Shown in pieces: positions 20,576 through 30,079 of a stretch of DNA of 34,471 bases (positions are counted from its first letter, which is position 1; each line of letters starts with the position of its first letter). The notes beneath the pieces are model-generated. The model worked only from the letters and a program-made list of their open reading frames with translations. It made no database searches and had not been told where the DNA came from. The translations under genes were made by a program, and so were the position numbers. The DNA lies in assembly GCA_021812805.1 (NCBI GenBank), contig JAKAMQ010000010.1, positions 1-34,471 of the forward strand. The letters are read 5' to 3'. The DNA is from Acidobacteriota bacterium. GTDB lineage: Bacteria > Acidobacteriota > Holophagae > Holophagales > Holophagaceae.

Positions 20576-21529
20576 TCATATTCCGCCGCCGCGCGGGTGC
20601 ATTCGGTCGTAGAGGGCGCGCAGGCGGGCCTGGTGGACATGGGTGTAGATCTGCGTGGTGCTGATGTCCGCATGGCCCAGCATGGCCTGGACGGCCCGCA
20701 GATCGGCTCCGTGGTCCAGCAGATGGGTGGCGAAGGCATGCCTGAGGACGTGCGGGCTCACCATGCTGGGCCGCAGGTCTGCCTTCCGCGCATAGCCTTT
20801 GAGGAGCCGCCAGAGATGCTGCCGGCTGAGGGGTTCGCCGCGCTGCCCCACGAACAGTTCGCCCCCCTTCGGCTTGAACCCAGATCGCACGGCCAGCCAC
20901 GCGCGGATCCAGTGTTCGGCGCTGGCGCCGAAGGGGATCAGGCGCTCCTTGCGGCCCTTGCCCATGACCTTCAGGAATCCCTCGTCCAGGAAGACGCCAA
21001 GCGCCGGAAGTCCCGCCAGTTCCGAGACGCGAAGGCCGGAGGCATAGAGCAGCTCCAGCCAGGCCCGGTCGCGGATGCCGAGGGGGGTGTTCGTGTCTGG
21101 CGCTCCCAGGAGGGCCTCCACTTGGGGTTCGCTCAGGGTCCGCGGGAGCATCCGCGGCGGACGGGGAGCCTTCACCACGGCTTCGGGGCCCGCGCCGTGG
21201 CCGCCCTCCATGCGCAGGAAGGTCAGGAACGACCGCACGCTGGAACTCATCCGTGCCAGGCTCCGCGGCGCCTTCCCCAGGGCCTGCTGGGCGACCAGGA
21301 ACCGCGAGAGGTGGTCGCGCGTCAGTTCGCCGGGAGCCAGATGCTCGGTGCTGCCCCAGGCTGCCAGATGGGCAAGATCGGACAGGTAGCCCTCTGTGGT
21401 GTGGGGTGAGAGCCCCCGCTCCACTGCCAGGAACGTCCGGAATTTCCGCAGACTGGCGGCCCAGCCCAGGGGCCATCCATGCTCAGGTTCTTCGGTCTGC
21501 TTGCGGCGGGGCATGTGCCATTCCCGCAT
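20576..21529 (-). CDS. xerD: XerD-type site-specific tyrosine recombinase
   Basis: A 317-aa tyrosine recombinase with the SAM-like N-terminal core-binding domain ('FRTFLAVERGLSPHTTEGYLSDLAHL') and the catalytic domain. The residues are complete: Arg in 'ASGLRVSEL', Lys in 'VMGKGRKERLIPF', His/Arg in 'SPHVLRHAFATHLL', His in 'LGHADISTTQIYTHV' with the nucleophile Tyr in the same block. Together with XerC it would resolve chromosome dimers at dif during division. The extra insertion that marks integron IntI enzymes is absent, so it is not the integrase for the attC sites at 3.9 and 4.9 kb. The start may be 21529 or the ATG five codons later. It is divergent from acpP. Confidence 0.85.
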   Translation of the reverse strand: MREWHMPRRKQTEEPEHGWPLGWAASLRKFRTFLAVERGLSPHTTEGYLSDLAHLAAWGSTEHLAPGELTRDHLSRFLVAQQALGKAPRSLARMSSSVRSFLTFLRMEGGHGAGPEAVVKAPRPPRMLPRTLSEPQVEALLGAPDTNTPLGIRDRAWLELLYASGLRVSELAGLPALGVFLDEGFLKVMGKGRKERLIPFGASAEHWIRAWLAVRSGFKPKGGELFVGQRGEPLSRQHLWRLLKGYARKADLRPSMVSPHVLRHAFATHLLDHGADLRAVQAMLGHADISTTQIYTHVHQARLRALYDRMHPRGGGI

Positions 21530-21568
21530 ACCGGCGGGGGAGACGCAACGGATGGTTGACTCGGGGTT

Positions 21569-21596
21569 TTGCTTTCGGAGGGGGTTGTGTTAGGGT
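21569..21596 (+). promoter_or_regulatory. Candidate promoter of acpP
   Basis: TTGCTT, a 16-base spacer and TAGGGT lie about 30 bases before the acpP start, with the Shine-Dalgarno GGAGGAG in between. A further TTGACT is at 21555. The acyl carrier protein is normally highly expressed. Confidence 0.4.
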
Positions 21597-21623
21597 TTTC
21601 GGGTTCGTCTGGAGGAGCCCACG

Positions 21624-21863
21624 ATGGCTGATGTACGTAAGAAGGTCATTGCAATCATTGCCGAGCAGCTGGCCAAGCCCGAGGATTCGATCACCGAAGC
21701 CAGCCATTTCGTGGATGACCTCGGCGCCGACAGCCTCGACACCGTTGAGATCATCATGGCCATCGAGGAGGCCTTCAGCCTCGAGATCCCCGAGAGCGAG
21801 CAGGAGAAGATCCGCACCGTGGGCGATGCGGTTGCCTACATCGAGAAGCACGCCAAGGCCTGA
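21624..21863 (+). CDS. acpP: Acyl carrier protein
   Basis: A 79-aa acidic protein with the phosphopantetheine attachment site '[26 protein letters not shown]' (Ser in the DSL motif). It carries the growing acyl chain in type II fatty acid synthesis. The size and full-length match leave little doubt. A strong Shine-Dalgarno (GGAGGAG) lies 6 bases before the ATG. It is followed by a terminator and then fabF, the common acpP-fabF order, but the terminator means that part of the transcripts stop after acpP, as expected for a protein needed in large excess. Confidence 0.97.
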   Translation: MADVRKKVIAIIAEQLAKPEDSITEASHFVDDLGADSLDTVEIIMAIEEAFSLEIPESEQEKIRTVGDAVAYIEKHAKA

Positions 21864-21879
21864 TCCCACGCCCGCATTC

Positions 21880-21919
21880 CGTGCCGCAGCGCCCCCTGGC
21901 CTGCGGCACGTTCGTTTTT
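21880..21919 (+). terminator. Rho-independent terminator between acpP and fabF
   Basis: CGTGCCGCAG and CTGCGGCACG form a perfect 10-bp stem with an 11-base loop, followed by TTCGTTTTT. It starts 17 bases after the acpP stop. Confidence 0.85.
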
Positions 21920-21979
21920 CAACCGGACCCCGCAGGCGATTAGACTCCAGGAACCCGCAGTCCGTTCGAGAGGTGAAGC

Positions 21980-23233
21980 ATGAGCACTCCCATCCATCGC
22001 CGCCGCGTGGTCATCACGGGCATGGGCACGGTCAACCCCTGCGGTCTCGGAGTCGCGGAAACCTGGGACAGCCTGCTGGCGGGCCGAAGTGGCATCGGGC
22101 TCATTGACCGGTTCGACACCTCCGAGTTCGCCTGCAAGATCGCTGGGCAGGTCAAGGGCTTCAACCCAGATGGGTGCATTGACAAGAAAGAGCAGAAGAA
22201 GATGGATATCTTCATCCACTACGCCCTGGGCGCGGCCCAGGAGGCGTGGATGGATGCGGGCTTCGACCAGGCCACGCTCAGCAAGGCGGAGCGTGAGGTG
22301 TTCGGCGTCTACATCGGCAGCGGCATCGGCGGCCTCAGCACCATCTGGGAAGAGGCCAACGGCTACCGCGGCCCCCGGCGCACCAGCCCCTTCTTCATCC
22401 CCAGCCTCATCGTGAACATGGCCAGCGGCCAGGCCAGCATCAAATACGGCCTCCAGGGGCCCAACAGCGCCGTGGCGACTGCCTGCGCCACGGGGGCCCA
22501 TGCCATCGGCGATGCCGCGCGCCTCATCGCCTTCGGGTACGCCGACCGGATGATGGCGGGCGGCAGCGATTCCGTCATCAACCAGCTGGGCGTGGGTGGC
22601 TTCTCGTCCATGCGCGCCCTGAGCACCCGGAACGACGAGCCCCAGCGCGCGTCGCGTCCCTTCGATGTGGACCGCGACGGCTTCGTCATGGGCGAGGGAT
22701 CCGGCATCGTCATCCTCGAGGAGTACGAACTCGCGAAGGCGCGGGGCGCCAAGATCTACGCCGAAGTGGCCGGCTACGGCATGAGCGGCGACGCGAACCA
22801 CATCACCGCGCCCGCCCCTGAGGGCGAGGGCGGCCAGCGCGTCATGCGGGCGGCCATGAAGGATGCCGGCATCGCGCCTGAGCAGGTGGGCTACATCAAC
22901 ATGCATGGAACCAGTACGCCCGTGGGCGACCGCCTGGAGTGCATGGCGATCCACCGGGTCTTCGGGGATCACGCCAAGCGGCTGAAGGTCAGCAGCACCA
23001 AGTCCATGCACGGCCATCTGCTGGGCGCGGCGGGCGGGCTGGAAACCATCGTCACCGCGCTGGCGGTGAAGACCGGGAAGATTCCCCCCACGATCAATGT
23101 GGACCACCAGGATGCCGAATGCGACCTGGATGTCACCCCGAACGCCGCGGGGGCCTTCGAGGCTGAGTACGCCATGAACAATGGCTTCGGCTTCGGCGGC
23201 ACCAACGCCTGCCTGCTGCTTCGCCGCGTCTGA
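21980..23233 (+). CDS. fabF: 3-oxoacyl-[acyl carrier protein] synthase II
   Basis: A 417-aa thiolase-fold condensing enzyme that elongates acyl-ACP with malonyl-ACP. The Cys-His-His triad is complete: Cys in '[15 protein letters not shown]', His in '[11 protein letters not shown]' and His in '[12 protein letters not shown]'. '[15 protein letters not shown]' opens the protein and '[17 protein letters not shown]' closes it, both typical of FabF. The length is normal (about 413 in E. coli). AGAGGTGAAG precedes the ATG. A weak promoter-like TAGACT lies after the acpP terminator (about 21941). The stop codon abuts the stop of the convergent gene, with no base between. Confidence 0.95.
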   Translation: MSTPIHRRRVVITGMGTVNPCGLGVAETWDSLLAGRSGIGLIDRFDTSEFACKIAGQVKGFNPDGCIDKKEQKKMDIFIHYALGAAQEAWMDAGFDQATLSKAEREVFGVYIGSGIGGLSTIWEEANGYRGPRRTSPFFIPSLIVNMASGQASIKYGLQGPNSAVATACATGAHAIGDAARLIAFGYADRMMAGGSDSVINQLGVGGFSSMRALSTRNDEPQRASRPFDVDRDGFVMGEGSGIVILEEYELAKARGAKIYAEVAGYGMSGDANHITAPAPEGEGGQRVMRAAMKDAGIAPEQVGYINMHGTSTPVGDRLECMAIHRVFGDHAKRLKVSSTKSMHGHLLGAAGGLETIVTALAVKTGKIPPTINVDHQDAECDLDVTPNAAGAFEAEYAMNNGFGFGGTNACLLLRRV

Positions 23234-26200
23234 TCATTCCGGCGCGAGCCCGGGCTCCGGGAATTCGGGCTCCGGGCTCTCCGCTGCCGGGGCCTGGGTG
23301 AAGATGGCGGCCGAGGTGTGCCGCCCATCCATGACGATGTGGAGGGGCGCCTCCACGCGGCTGTGGACCACGCACCCGGCCCGGGAGACGATGGGCTGCT
23401 GGCGGAGCCAGTCCCAGTCCAGGATGCTCGATTTCCGGGGGTAGGGAATCGTGAAGTAGCCGATGTTCAGGGATGTCACGTTGTGGAAGAAGTGGGAACC
23501 CAGCGAGGCATCGGCCTGGAAGTGCTCCATGGCGTACTCCACGATCACCTGGGCGCAGGAGATCATCGCCCAGGCCACGGGGATGCCCAGGTGCTGGTCG
23601 GTGCTCCCCCAGCGGCCGGGACCGATCAGCACATAGCGCCGGCCCTCGCCCCTGAAGGTGTCGTTCAGCTTTTCCAGGATTCGCGCCAGGGCAGGGGTGT
23701 CGAACTTGTCGAACCCTTCCGGGTCAATCCAGACGATGTCCCGCAGTCCCTCGACCACGCCGTTGCCCACGCACTTCTCGGAGAAGAGGAACACGGAGGC
23801 CGGATCGAGGTCTGCCGGGGATAGGGTCACGTCCCCGTTCTCCATGAGCTGGTGCTTGATCTGGAGCAGATGGAACGTCGGCTTCCCATTCTCCGGATCG
23901 GGCTCGAGGTTCACGGCGAACTCGATCTCGACGGGGGTTTCCATTGCCTCGCGGATGAGTTCCAGGGCGTGCTGGAGGATCTGGGCCAGGGGAAACGAGT
24001 CGTACTTCAGGATGTTCCGGAAGTTCACGATGCGGGGGCCGGGGTGGTCCAGGCCATCCTGGATCCGGTCATCGTTGGCGTCCCAGGCGGAGGCGCAATG
24101 GTGCAGGGCCCCGTCTGCTTCGGCCTCCTGGATGCCGAGGGTGAGCAGGGTGGCATCCTCCCCGCGGTAGAGGTCCACCGAGGTTCGGCTCATGTCGAGG
24201 GCGTAGAACTCCTTCTGGGTGGTCCGCAGCTGCTCCCGCGGCGAAAGCATGTCCATGGCCGGATAGGGCGGCGCGAAGCGATAGGTCTTCCCGCCATCCA
24301 CCACGTACTTCCCGAGGCCCACGGCCAGGTTGGCGATGCCATCCTCCGGCTGGGTGTAGGCCACGGGATAGTAGTTGAAGGATTGCGCCACGCCGGAGAA
24401 ATGGGGATAGAAGCGATCGCCGAAGCGGCAGCCCGCCACCTCCTGGATGAGGATGGCCATCTGTTCCTCTTCGATCTTGTAGTCAATGGCTTCGAAGTAG
24501 GAGCGGGCGGCCTTGGAATACACGGAGGCATAGACCAGGCGGATGGCTTCGGCGATCTGGGCCACGCGGACTTCCAGGTCGGGGTGGTTGTTGGGCAGGA
24601 AGAAGGTGTTGTAGAGGCCGGCGAAGGGATGGGAAAGGCTGTCCTCCAGCAGGCCTGAAGAGCGCACGGCCAGCGGCATCTTCGCGTGCTTCGAGAGGAA
24701 CAGGCGCAGCTTCTCCATCAGTTCGGGAGAGAGGGCGCCGAGGAGGAAACGCCGCTTCACGACTTCGTCGTCCTCCTCCTGGAGGGCCTGGCGCAGGTCG
24801 TGCCGCTCGATGAAGCGGATGAATTCCTCGGTTCCCACGATGGCGCTGCGGGGGATGCGGATGTTCGCTTCCGGGATGAGGGCTTCCATGTCGAGCCTGG
24901 AAAGCAGCGCGTGGGTGAAGGCCACCCCGCGGCCCTTGCCGCCCATGGAGCCCGGGGCCAGCCGGAGGATGTTGGCTTCCTCCCTCGGCGTGGTGCCGGT
25001 CAAGGGGACCACCTTCCCCCGCGACTTCATGCGCTGGACGTAATCCCCGACGCTGATCAGGAAGCCCCTCATCTCCTCGGGATCGCGGTAGTCCTCGATG
25101 CGGAAGGTGGCGAGCACCTTGGCCACCTGGACTTCGCCCCGCGCCATGATCCACGTGGAGAAGTGGTTGCGGGACGCGTGGTAGACCAGGGATGCCACCG
25201 GCACGCTGCGCAGCTTCTCCTGGAGATCCTCCATGTCCTTGGCCCGGGCGATCTCCTGGCCGGCCTCGTTGCGGAAGATGAAGTCGCCGAAGCCCAGGTA
25301 GTCGTGGAAGAAGCGCGAGAGTTCGGTGCCCAGCGTGGCGGAATTCTTGTTCAGGAAGCAGCTCTGGAGGGCGGCCGCCCAGGCCTCCTTGTCGGGGTCC
25401 GAGGACTGGAGCAGGGTCGGCAGGTGGGGATTCCGGTCCTTGACGGCCCGGATGAGCTTGATGCCGGCCTCGCGGTCCAGGGCGCCATCCTTGGGGAACT
25501 TCCGGTCGGAGATGAGGCAGAGCAGATAGTCCTGGAACCGCTCGGAGAGCGCCAGGGCCTCCTCGTAGGAAGTGGCCAGGATGACCTTCGGCCGGGCGCG
25601 CATCGCGAGAATCCGGGCCATGCCGTCCAGGTTCCGGTCCTGGGCCATGCGTGTGGTCTGCTTGAGGATCTCGCTGTAGAGGATCGGCAGGTACCGCGAG
25701 TAGTAGCGGATGCTGTCCTCCACGAGGAGGATCACCCGGGTCAGGCCGACCTGCGTGTCGTTCTCCACGTTGGCCCGGTCCTCCATGAACTTGACCATGG
25801 CCATGAAGACTTCCGGATTGCCGTTCCAGACGAAGATCTGGTCGTAGTGCCGCAGCAGCTCCTGGCGGCGGCGGTCCATGATGCCGACTTCCATGTTGTC
25901 GTTGAGCAGCAGGTAGATGGGGATGCGGCCGTTCGCCTTGCGCAGGGCCTGCGACAGTTCGGTATGCCCCACCTGGCCCAGGCGGCTCATGACGATGATC
26001 ATGTCGAAGTGGCGGGTGGCGAGCTTGAGCAGCGCCTCCTCCGCCGTGGAGACATTCACCACCCGTGGCGGATTGCTCATGTTGAGCTGGTAGTAGCCCT
26101 CGAACAGGATCTCCGTCAGGAGGCCATCCTGTTCCAGCGTGAAGGCATCGAAGGCCGGGGCCACCAGCAGGATCTCGCGGGTGCGCAGGGGCATGAGATC

Positions 26201-26263
26201 GTGGAAGATCTCCTTGTCCGATTTGTACTTCCCGAAGATCCGGTTGAACTCCTGCTGCACCAT
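23234..26263 (-). CDS. PEP/pyruvate-binding ATP-grasp protein with two N-terminal receiver-like domains
   Basis: A 1009-aa protein. Residues about 30-165 and 175-290 look like two degenerate response-regulator receiver domains ('REILLVAPAFDAFTLEQDGLL...', 'RVILLVEDSIRYYSRYLPILYSEIL'). From about 430 a PPDK/PEP-synthase N-terminal ATP-grasp domain follows: 'LAPGSMGGKGRGVAFTHALL', 'LAVRSSGLLEDSLSHPFAGLYNTF' and 'VEIEFAVNLEPDPENGKPTFHLLQIKH'. The swivelling phospho-His domain and the PEP-binding barrel of true PEP synthase are absent, replaced by a C-terminal unit ('RYVLIGPGRWGSTDQHLGIPVAWAMIS'). The ATG at 26263 has GGAGGGG 9 bases upstream; the track's 34 extra residues would overlap the gdhA terminator. 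It probably transfers or senses phosphate from ATP rather than making PEP; inference only. Confidence 0.8.
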   Translation of the reverse strand: MVQQEFNRIFGKYKSDKEIFHDLMPLRTREILLVAPAFDAFTLEQDGLLTEILFEGYYQLNMSNPPRVVNVSTAEEALLKLATRHFDMIIVMSRLGQVGHTELSQALRKANGRIPIYLLLNDNMEVGIMDRRRQELLRHYDQIFVWNGNPEVFMAMVKFMEDRANVENDTQVGLTRVILLVEDSIRYYSRYLPILYSEILKQTTRMAQDRNLDGMARILAMRARPKVILATSYEEALALSERFQDYLLCLISDRKFPKDGALDREAGIKLIRAVKDRNPHLPTLLQSSDPDKEAWAAALQSCFLNKNSATLGTELSRFFHDYLGFGDFIFRNEAGQEIARAKDMEDLQEKLRSVPVASLVYHASRNHFSTWIMARGEVQVAKVLATFRIEDYRDPEEMRGFLISVGDYVQRMKSRGKVVPLTGTTPREEANILRLAPGSMGGKGRGVAFTHALLSRLDMEALIPEANIRIPRSAIVGTEEFIRFIERHDLRQALQEEDDEVVKRRFLLGALSPELMEKLRLFLSKHAKMPLAVRSSGLLEDSLSHPFAGLYNTFFLPNNHPDLEVRVAQIAEAIRLVYASVYSKAARSYFEAIDYKIEEEQMAILIQEVAGCRFGDRFYPHFSGVAQSFNYYPVAYTQPEDGIANLAVGLGKYVVDGGKTYRFAPPYPAMDMLSPREQLRTTQKEFYALDMSRTSVDLYRGEDATLLTLGIQEAEADGALHHCASAWDANDDRIQDGLDHPGPRIVNFRNILKYDSFPLAQILQHALELIREAMETPVEIEFAVNLEPDPENGKPTFHLLQIKHQLMENGDVTLSPADLDPASVFLFSEKCVGNGVVEGLRDIVWIDPEGFDKFDTPALARILEKLNDTFRGEGRRYVLIGPGRWGSTDQHLGIPVAWAMISCAQVIVEYAMEHFQADASLGSHFFHNVTSLNIGYFTIPYPRKSSILDWDWLRQQPIVSRAGCVVHSRVEAPLHIVMDGRHTSAAIFTQAPAAESPEPEFPEPGLAPE

Positions 26264-26289
26264 GCTGGCCCGCCCCTCCAGCAGTCTAA

Positions 26290-26323
26290 CCAAAAGAACA
26301 GGGGCCCTTGCGGGCCCCTGTTC
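26290..26323 (-). terminator. Rho-independent terminator of gdhA
   Basis: On the minus strand GAACAGGGGCCC and GGGCCCCTGTTC form a perfect 12-bp stem with a GCAA tetraloop, followed by TTTTGG. It begins about 22 bases after the gdhA stop and ends before the next gene on the same strand. Confidence 0.88.
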
Positions 26324-26345
26324 GGTCGAGTGCGGTGCAGGGGTT

Positions 26346-27695
26346 CTAGACGAGGCCCTGGTCAATCATCGAATCCGCCACCTTGAGGAAGCCGGCGATG
26401 TTGGCGCCGTTCACGTAGTTGCCAGGGGTGCCGAAGCGGGCCGCGGCGTCCACGCAGGACTTGTGGATGTTGACCATGATCTGGTGCAGGCGGGCATCCA
26501 CTTCCTCGGCGGTCCAGCCCAGGCGCATGGAGTTCTGGCTCATCTCCAGGCCGGAGGTGGCCACGCCGCCGGCGTTGGAGGCCTTGCCGGGGGAGAAGAG
26601 GATCTTCCCGGTGTTGGCCTGGAAGAACTCCACCGCTTCCAGGGTGCTGGGCATGTTGGCGCCCTCGACCACCGCCAGGCAGCCATTGGCCATCAGGGTC
26701 TTGGCTTCGTCGAGGCTCAGCTCGTTCTGGATGGCGCAGGGCAGGGCCACGTCCACCTTCTGCTCCCACGGGCGCTTGCCCGCGTGGAACTGGGCCGTCT
26801 TGAACTTCTGGGCGAAGGGCGCCACCGACATGCGGTCAATGCGCAGCATCTCTTCCATGTAGGCGATCTTCTCGCCGCTGATGCCATCGGCGTCGTAGAT
26901 GTAGCCGTCGGGCCCGGAAATGGTGACGACCTTGGCACCGAGCTGGGTGGCCTTGGTGACGGCGCCCCAGGCCACGTTGCCGAAGCCGGACACGGCCACC
27001 TTCTTGCCCTGCATCGTCTCGCCCTTGGTCTTCAGGGCCTCTTCGGCGAAGTAGACCACGCCGTAGCCGGTGGCTTCGGGGCGCACGAGGCTGCCGCCCC
27101 AGTACTGGCCCTTGCCGGTCAGCACGCCCGTGAACTCGTTGGCGAGCTTCTTGTACATCCCGAACATGTAGCCCACTTCGCGGCCGCCCACGCCGATATC
27201 ACCGGCGGGCACATCCGTATCCGGGCCGATGTGGCGGAAGAGTTCCATCATGAAGGACTGGCAGAAGCGCATCACCTCGGCATCGGACTTGCCGTTGGGA
27301 TCGAAGTTGGAGCCGCCCTTGCCGCCGCCCATGGGCAGGCCGGTCAGGCTGTTCTTGAAGATCTGTTCGAAGCCCAGGAACTTCAGGGTGTCGAGGGAGA
27401 CATTGGGGTGGAAGCGGATGCCGCCCTTGTAGGGCCCGATGGCGCTGCTGAACTGCACGCGCCAGCCGTTGTGGATGCGGATCTGGCCCTTGTCGTCCAC
27501 CCAGGGCACACGGAACGAAATGGCGCGCTCGGGCTCGACGATGCGCTCGAGGATCGCGTGCTTCTTGTACTTCGGCTCCTTCTCGAGGACCGGAGCCAGG
27601 GAGTGCAGAATCTCGGTGGCGGCCTGGATGAAGAGGGTTTCCCAAGGCGCCTTCTTCTTCAGGCTCTCAAGGACCTCGTTGACGTACTGGCTCAT
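26346..27695 (-). CDS. gdhA: Glutamate dehydrogenase, hexameric NADP-type
   Basis: A 449-aa enzyme, the same size as E. coli GdhA (447), which makes glutamate from 2-oxoglutarate and ammonium. 'GGIRFHPNVSLDTLKFLGFEQIFKNSLTGLPMGGGKGGSNFDP' contains the substrate-binding and catalytic lysines. 'PAGDIGVGGREVGYMFGMYK' and 'EATGYGVVYFAEEAL' lead to the nucleotide fold 'KVAVSGFGNVAWGAVTKATQLGAKVVTISG'. 'AVVEGANMPST' and 'PGKASNAGGVATSGLEMSQNS' complete the family pattern. AGGAGG stands 4 bases before the ATG at 27695, so the 57-residue upstream track extension is not coding. NADP specificity is by family likeness. The gene is divergent from uvrB, has its own terminator, and is likely monocistronic. 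Confidence 0.95.
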   Translation of the reverse strand: MSQYVNEVLESLKKKAPWETLFIQAATEILHSLAPVLEKEPKYKKHAILERIVEPERAISFRVPWVDDKGQIRIHNGWRVQFSSAIGPYKGGIRFHPNVSLDTLKFLGFEQIFKNSLTGLPMGGGKGGSNFDPNGKSDAEVMRFCQSFMMELFRHIGPDTDVPAGDIGVGGREVGYMFGMYKKLANEFTGVLTGKGQYWGGSLVRPEATGYGVVYFAEEALKTKGETMQGKKVAVSGFGNVAWGAVTKATQLGAKVVTISGPDGYIYDADGISGEKIAYMEEMLRIDRMSVAPFAQKFKTAQFHAGKRPWEQKVDVALPCAIQNELSLDEAKTLMANGCLAVVEGANMPSTLEAVEFFQANTGKILFSPGKASNAGGVATSGLEMSQNSMRLGWTAEEVDARLHQIMVNIHKSCVDAAARFGTPGNYVNGANIAGFLKVADSMIDQGLV

Positions 27696-27926
27696 GGTTC
27701 CTCCTGGAAGGAAGGGTGGTGGGGCACTCGAAGAACCCCGTCGTGGAAGCAGTTCCCCGAAAGGGCGCCGTGGGCCTGTCCTTGGGCTTCCCCGGCCTGC
27801 GTCGAACATCCTATACCGGACGTCCAGAACTCTAGCGGGGAAGGGCCTGGAGCTGCGAGAGAGCACGCAAAGTCGTGATGAGAAGCACTCCAGGGATGCC
27901 TTCCACAGCCATTTGGCCGTTCTGGT

Positions 27927-27943
27927 GTTGACAGGTTGTCAAC
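27927..27943. promoter_or_regulatory. Perfect palindrome between gdhA and uvrB (candidate operator)
   Basis: GTTGACAGGTTGTCAAC is a 7-3-7 inverted repeat in the 335-base gap between the divergent gdhA and uvrB start codons, 88 bases before uvrB. Each arm contains TTGACA. It is a typical size for a dimeric repressor site. The gap also holds the gdhA ribosome binding site, a TATAGGAT sequence (minus strand, about 27806-27813) and TTGACA at 27997, and shows no gene. Confidence 0.45.
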
Positions 27944-28030
27944 CTTTCCTGGGGCCCTGCGGGACCGCGCCCGCCTTGGCTGGATGGTGGCGTGCATTGA
28001 CATCCCCCCGGCGGGTGGTTTGCTGGAACC

Positions 28031-30043
28031 ATGCCGCGCGCGATCCCCTTCAGACTGCACGCCCCGTACGAACCTGCTGGCGACCAGCCAGCAGCCATCG
28101 CCCAGCTGGTGGAAGGGCTCGGGCGAGGGGATCGTTTCCAGACGCTGCTGGGGGTGACAGGCTCGGGGAAGACCTACACCATGGCCTCGACCATTGCCCG
28201 GGTGGGAAGGCCGGCGCTCATCTTTGCGCCCAACAAGACGCTGGCCGCCCAGCTCTTCAGCGAGTTCAAGCAGTTCTTCCCCGAGAATGCGGTTGAGTAC
28301 TTCGTCAGCTACTACGACTACTACCAGCCCGAGGCCTACGTGCCCGAGCGGGATCTGTTCATCGAGAAGGACGCCAAGATCAACGAGGAGCTGGAGAAGC
28401 TCCGCCTCAGCGCCACGCGCTGCCTGCTCGAGCGCCGCGACACCATCGTGGTGGCCTCGGTGAGCTGCATCTACGGCCTGGGCGATCCCAGCTCGTACTT
28501 GAACCTGTCGGTGACGCTGAAACCAGGCCAGATCATTGACCGCGCCATGCTCCTCCGCGACCTGGTGGCCATCCAGTACCAGCGGAACCACCTCAGCTTC
28601 GAGCCAGGTGTCTTCCGCGTGCGGGGCGATGTGGTGGAGGTGTATCCGGCCTACGAGGACGTGGCCTACCGCATCGAGCTGTGGGGCGACGAGGTGGAGC
28701 GCCTGTCGAAGATAGACCCCCTGCGGGGCGTGGTGATCGAGAAGCTGGACGAACTCACCATCTGGCCCAAGACCCACTACGTGACGCCCGAGGACAAGCT
28801 GAAGGCCGCCATCCGCGACATCAAGGACGAGCTGGAGGCCCGCGAGGAGGCCTTCCGGGCCCAGGGGAGGATCGTGGAGCTGCAGCGGCTCCACCAGCGG
28901 ATCATCTACGACGTGGAGATGATGAAGGAGATGGGCTACTGCAGCGGCATCGAGAACTACAGCCGCTTCCTGGACGGACGGAAGCCGGGCGAGCCGCCCC
29001 ACACCCTGCTGGACTACTTCCCAGAGGACTTCATCGTTTTCATGGATGAGAGCCATGTGGCCACGGGGCAGCTGCACGGCATGTACAACGGCGACCGCTC
29101 CCGCAAGACCACCCTGGTGGATTTCGGCTTCCGGCTGCCCTCCGCGCTGGATAACCGGCCGCTCCAGTTCGAGGAGTTCGAGAAGCGGGTGAACCAGGTG
29201 GTCTTCGTGAGCGCCACGCCCGGCGACTATGAACTGCGCCAGAGCGGCGGCGTGGTGGTGGAGCAGGTGGTGCGTCCCACTGGGCTGGTGGACCCTCTGG
29301 TGGAGGTGCGTCCCGTCGGCACCCAGGTGGATGACCTGCTGGAGGAGATTCGCAAGACCGTGGCCCGGGATGAGCGGGTGCTGGTGACGGTGCTCACCAA
29401 GAAGCTGGCGGAGCAGCTGACGGCCTACTACCAGGAACTGGGGGTCAAGGCCGAGTACCTGCACAGCGAGATTGACACCCTGGAGCGGGTGGAACTGCTG
29501 AAGAACCTTCGCCGGGGCGTCTTCGACGTCCTCATCGGCATCAACCTCCTGCGGGAGGGTCTGGACCTTCCGGAGGTGAGCCTCGTGGCCATCCTGGACG
29601 CGGACAAGGAGGGTTTCCTCCGCAACACCCGCAGCCTCATCCAGACCATCGGGCGGGCGGCGCGCCACGTGAACGGGAAGGCCATCCTCTACGCAGACGT
29701 GATGACCGGATCCATGACCCAGGCCATCGGCGAGACCGAGCGTCGGCGCCAGAAGCAGCTGGTCCACAACGCCGAGCACGGCATCACGCCCGAGACCGTC
29801 AAGCGGAATCTGGACGATGTCATGGGCGAGGCCCTGGCCCGGGAGTTCATCAACGTCCCCAAGGTCGAGACCGTGGCCGAGGAACCGCTCCTCTACCTGG
29901 AGGACAAGGCCTTCGCGCGCGAGGTGGCCAAGCTTGAGAAGCGCATGAAGGATCTGGCCTCCCAGATGAAGTTTGAGGATGCAGCCGAAATCCGGGACCG
30001 TATCCTTCGTGTCCAGCGCGAGCGGTTGACCTCGGCGACCTGA
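28031..30043 (+). CDS. uvrB: Excinuclease ABC subunit UvrB
   Basis: A 670-aa helicase-like subunit of the UvrABC nucleotide excision repair complex. The Walker A motif is GVTGSGKT (residues 41-48). The beta-hairpin that probes damaged DNA is seen in '[25 protein letters not shown]'. '[10 protein letters not shown]' is the Walker B block, '[17 protein letters not shown]' and '[30 protein letters not shown]' are the helicase motifs, and '[12 protein letters not shown]' is motif VI. The C-terminal UVR domain ([33 protein letters not shown]) binds UvrA/UvrC. The length is normal. The last 22 codons plus stop are repeated downstream. No clear Shine-Dalgarno precedes the ATG, apart from CTGGAACC. 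Confidence 0.97.
   Translation: MPRAIPFRLHAPYEPAGDQPAAIAQLVEGLGRGDRFQTLLGVTGSGKTYTMASTIARVGRPALIFAPNKTLAAQLFSEFKQFFPENAVEYFVSYYDYYQPEAYVPERDLFIEKDAKINEELEKLRLSATRCLLERRDTIVVASVSCIYGLGDPSSYLNLSVTLKPGQIIDRAMLLRDLVAIQYQRNHLSFEPGVFRVRGDVVEVYPAYEDVAYRIELWGDEVERLSKIDPLRGVVIEKLDELTIWPKTHYVTPEDKLKAAIRDIKDELEAREEAFRAQGRIVELQRLHQRIIYDVEMMKEMGYCSGIENYSRFLDGRKPGEPPHTLLDYFPEDFIVFMDESHVATGQLHGMYNGDRSRKTTLVDFGFRLPSALDNRPLQFEEFEKRVNQVVFVSATPGDYELRQSGGVVVEQVVRPTGLVDPLVEVRPVGTQVDDLLEEIRKTVARDERVLVTVLTKKLAEQLTAYYQELGVKAEYLHSEIDTLERVELLKNLRRGVFDVLIGINLLREGLDLPEVSLVAILDADKEGFLRNTRSLIQTIGRAARHVNGKAILYADVMTGSMTQAIGETERRRQKQLVHNAEHGITPETVKRNLDDVMGEALAREFINVPKVETVAEEPLLYLEDKAFAREVAKLEKRMKDLASQMKFEDAAEIRDRILRVQRERLTSAT
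29975..30043 (+). repeat. 69-bp direct repeat, copy 1 (uvrB 3' end)
   Basis: These are the last 22 codons of uvrB and its TGA ([22 protein letters not shown]). Copy 2 lies at 30079-30147. The two differ at two positions only, 30001/30105 and 30007/30111, both T to C and both at third codon positions that leave the amino acid unchanged. Confidence 0.95.
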
Positions 30044-30053
30044 CGCGGGCGGT

Positions 30054-30079
30054 CTCGCGTATGCCGCAGGCATACCGAG
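30054..30079. repeat. Palindromic insert between the uvrB-end repeats
   Basis: GTATGCC-GCA-GGCATAC forms a perfect 7-bp stem with three loop bases. CTCG and CGAG extend it with one bulged base. It occupies most of the 35 bases between the two 69-bp copies. It might be a small dispersed palindrome. Confidence 0.6.

Noticed and set aside
19543-20739. N-terminal extension of the WYL protein in the 733-aa track ORF
   Set aside because: It runs antisense through the EamA transporter. A good ribosome binding site supports the start at 19542.
20576-21529. XerD-like recombinase as the missing integron integrase
   Set aside because: It lacks the IntI-specific insertion and is 15 kb from the attC sites, with typical XerD motifs and length.
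27997-28025. TTGACA at 27997 as uvrB promoter
   Set aside because: The -35 is perfect but the matching -10 position (TTGCTG) is poor and overlaps the expected ribosome binding region.
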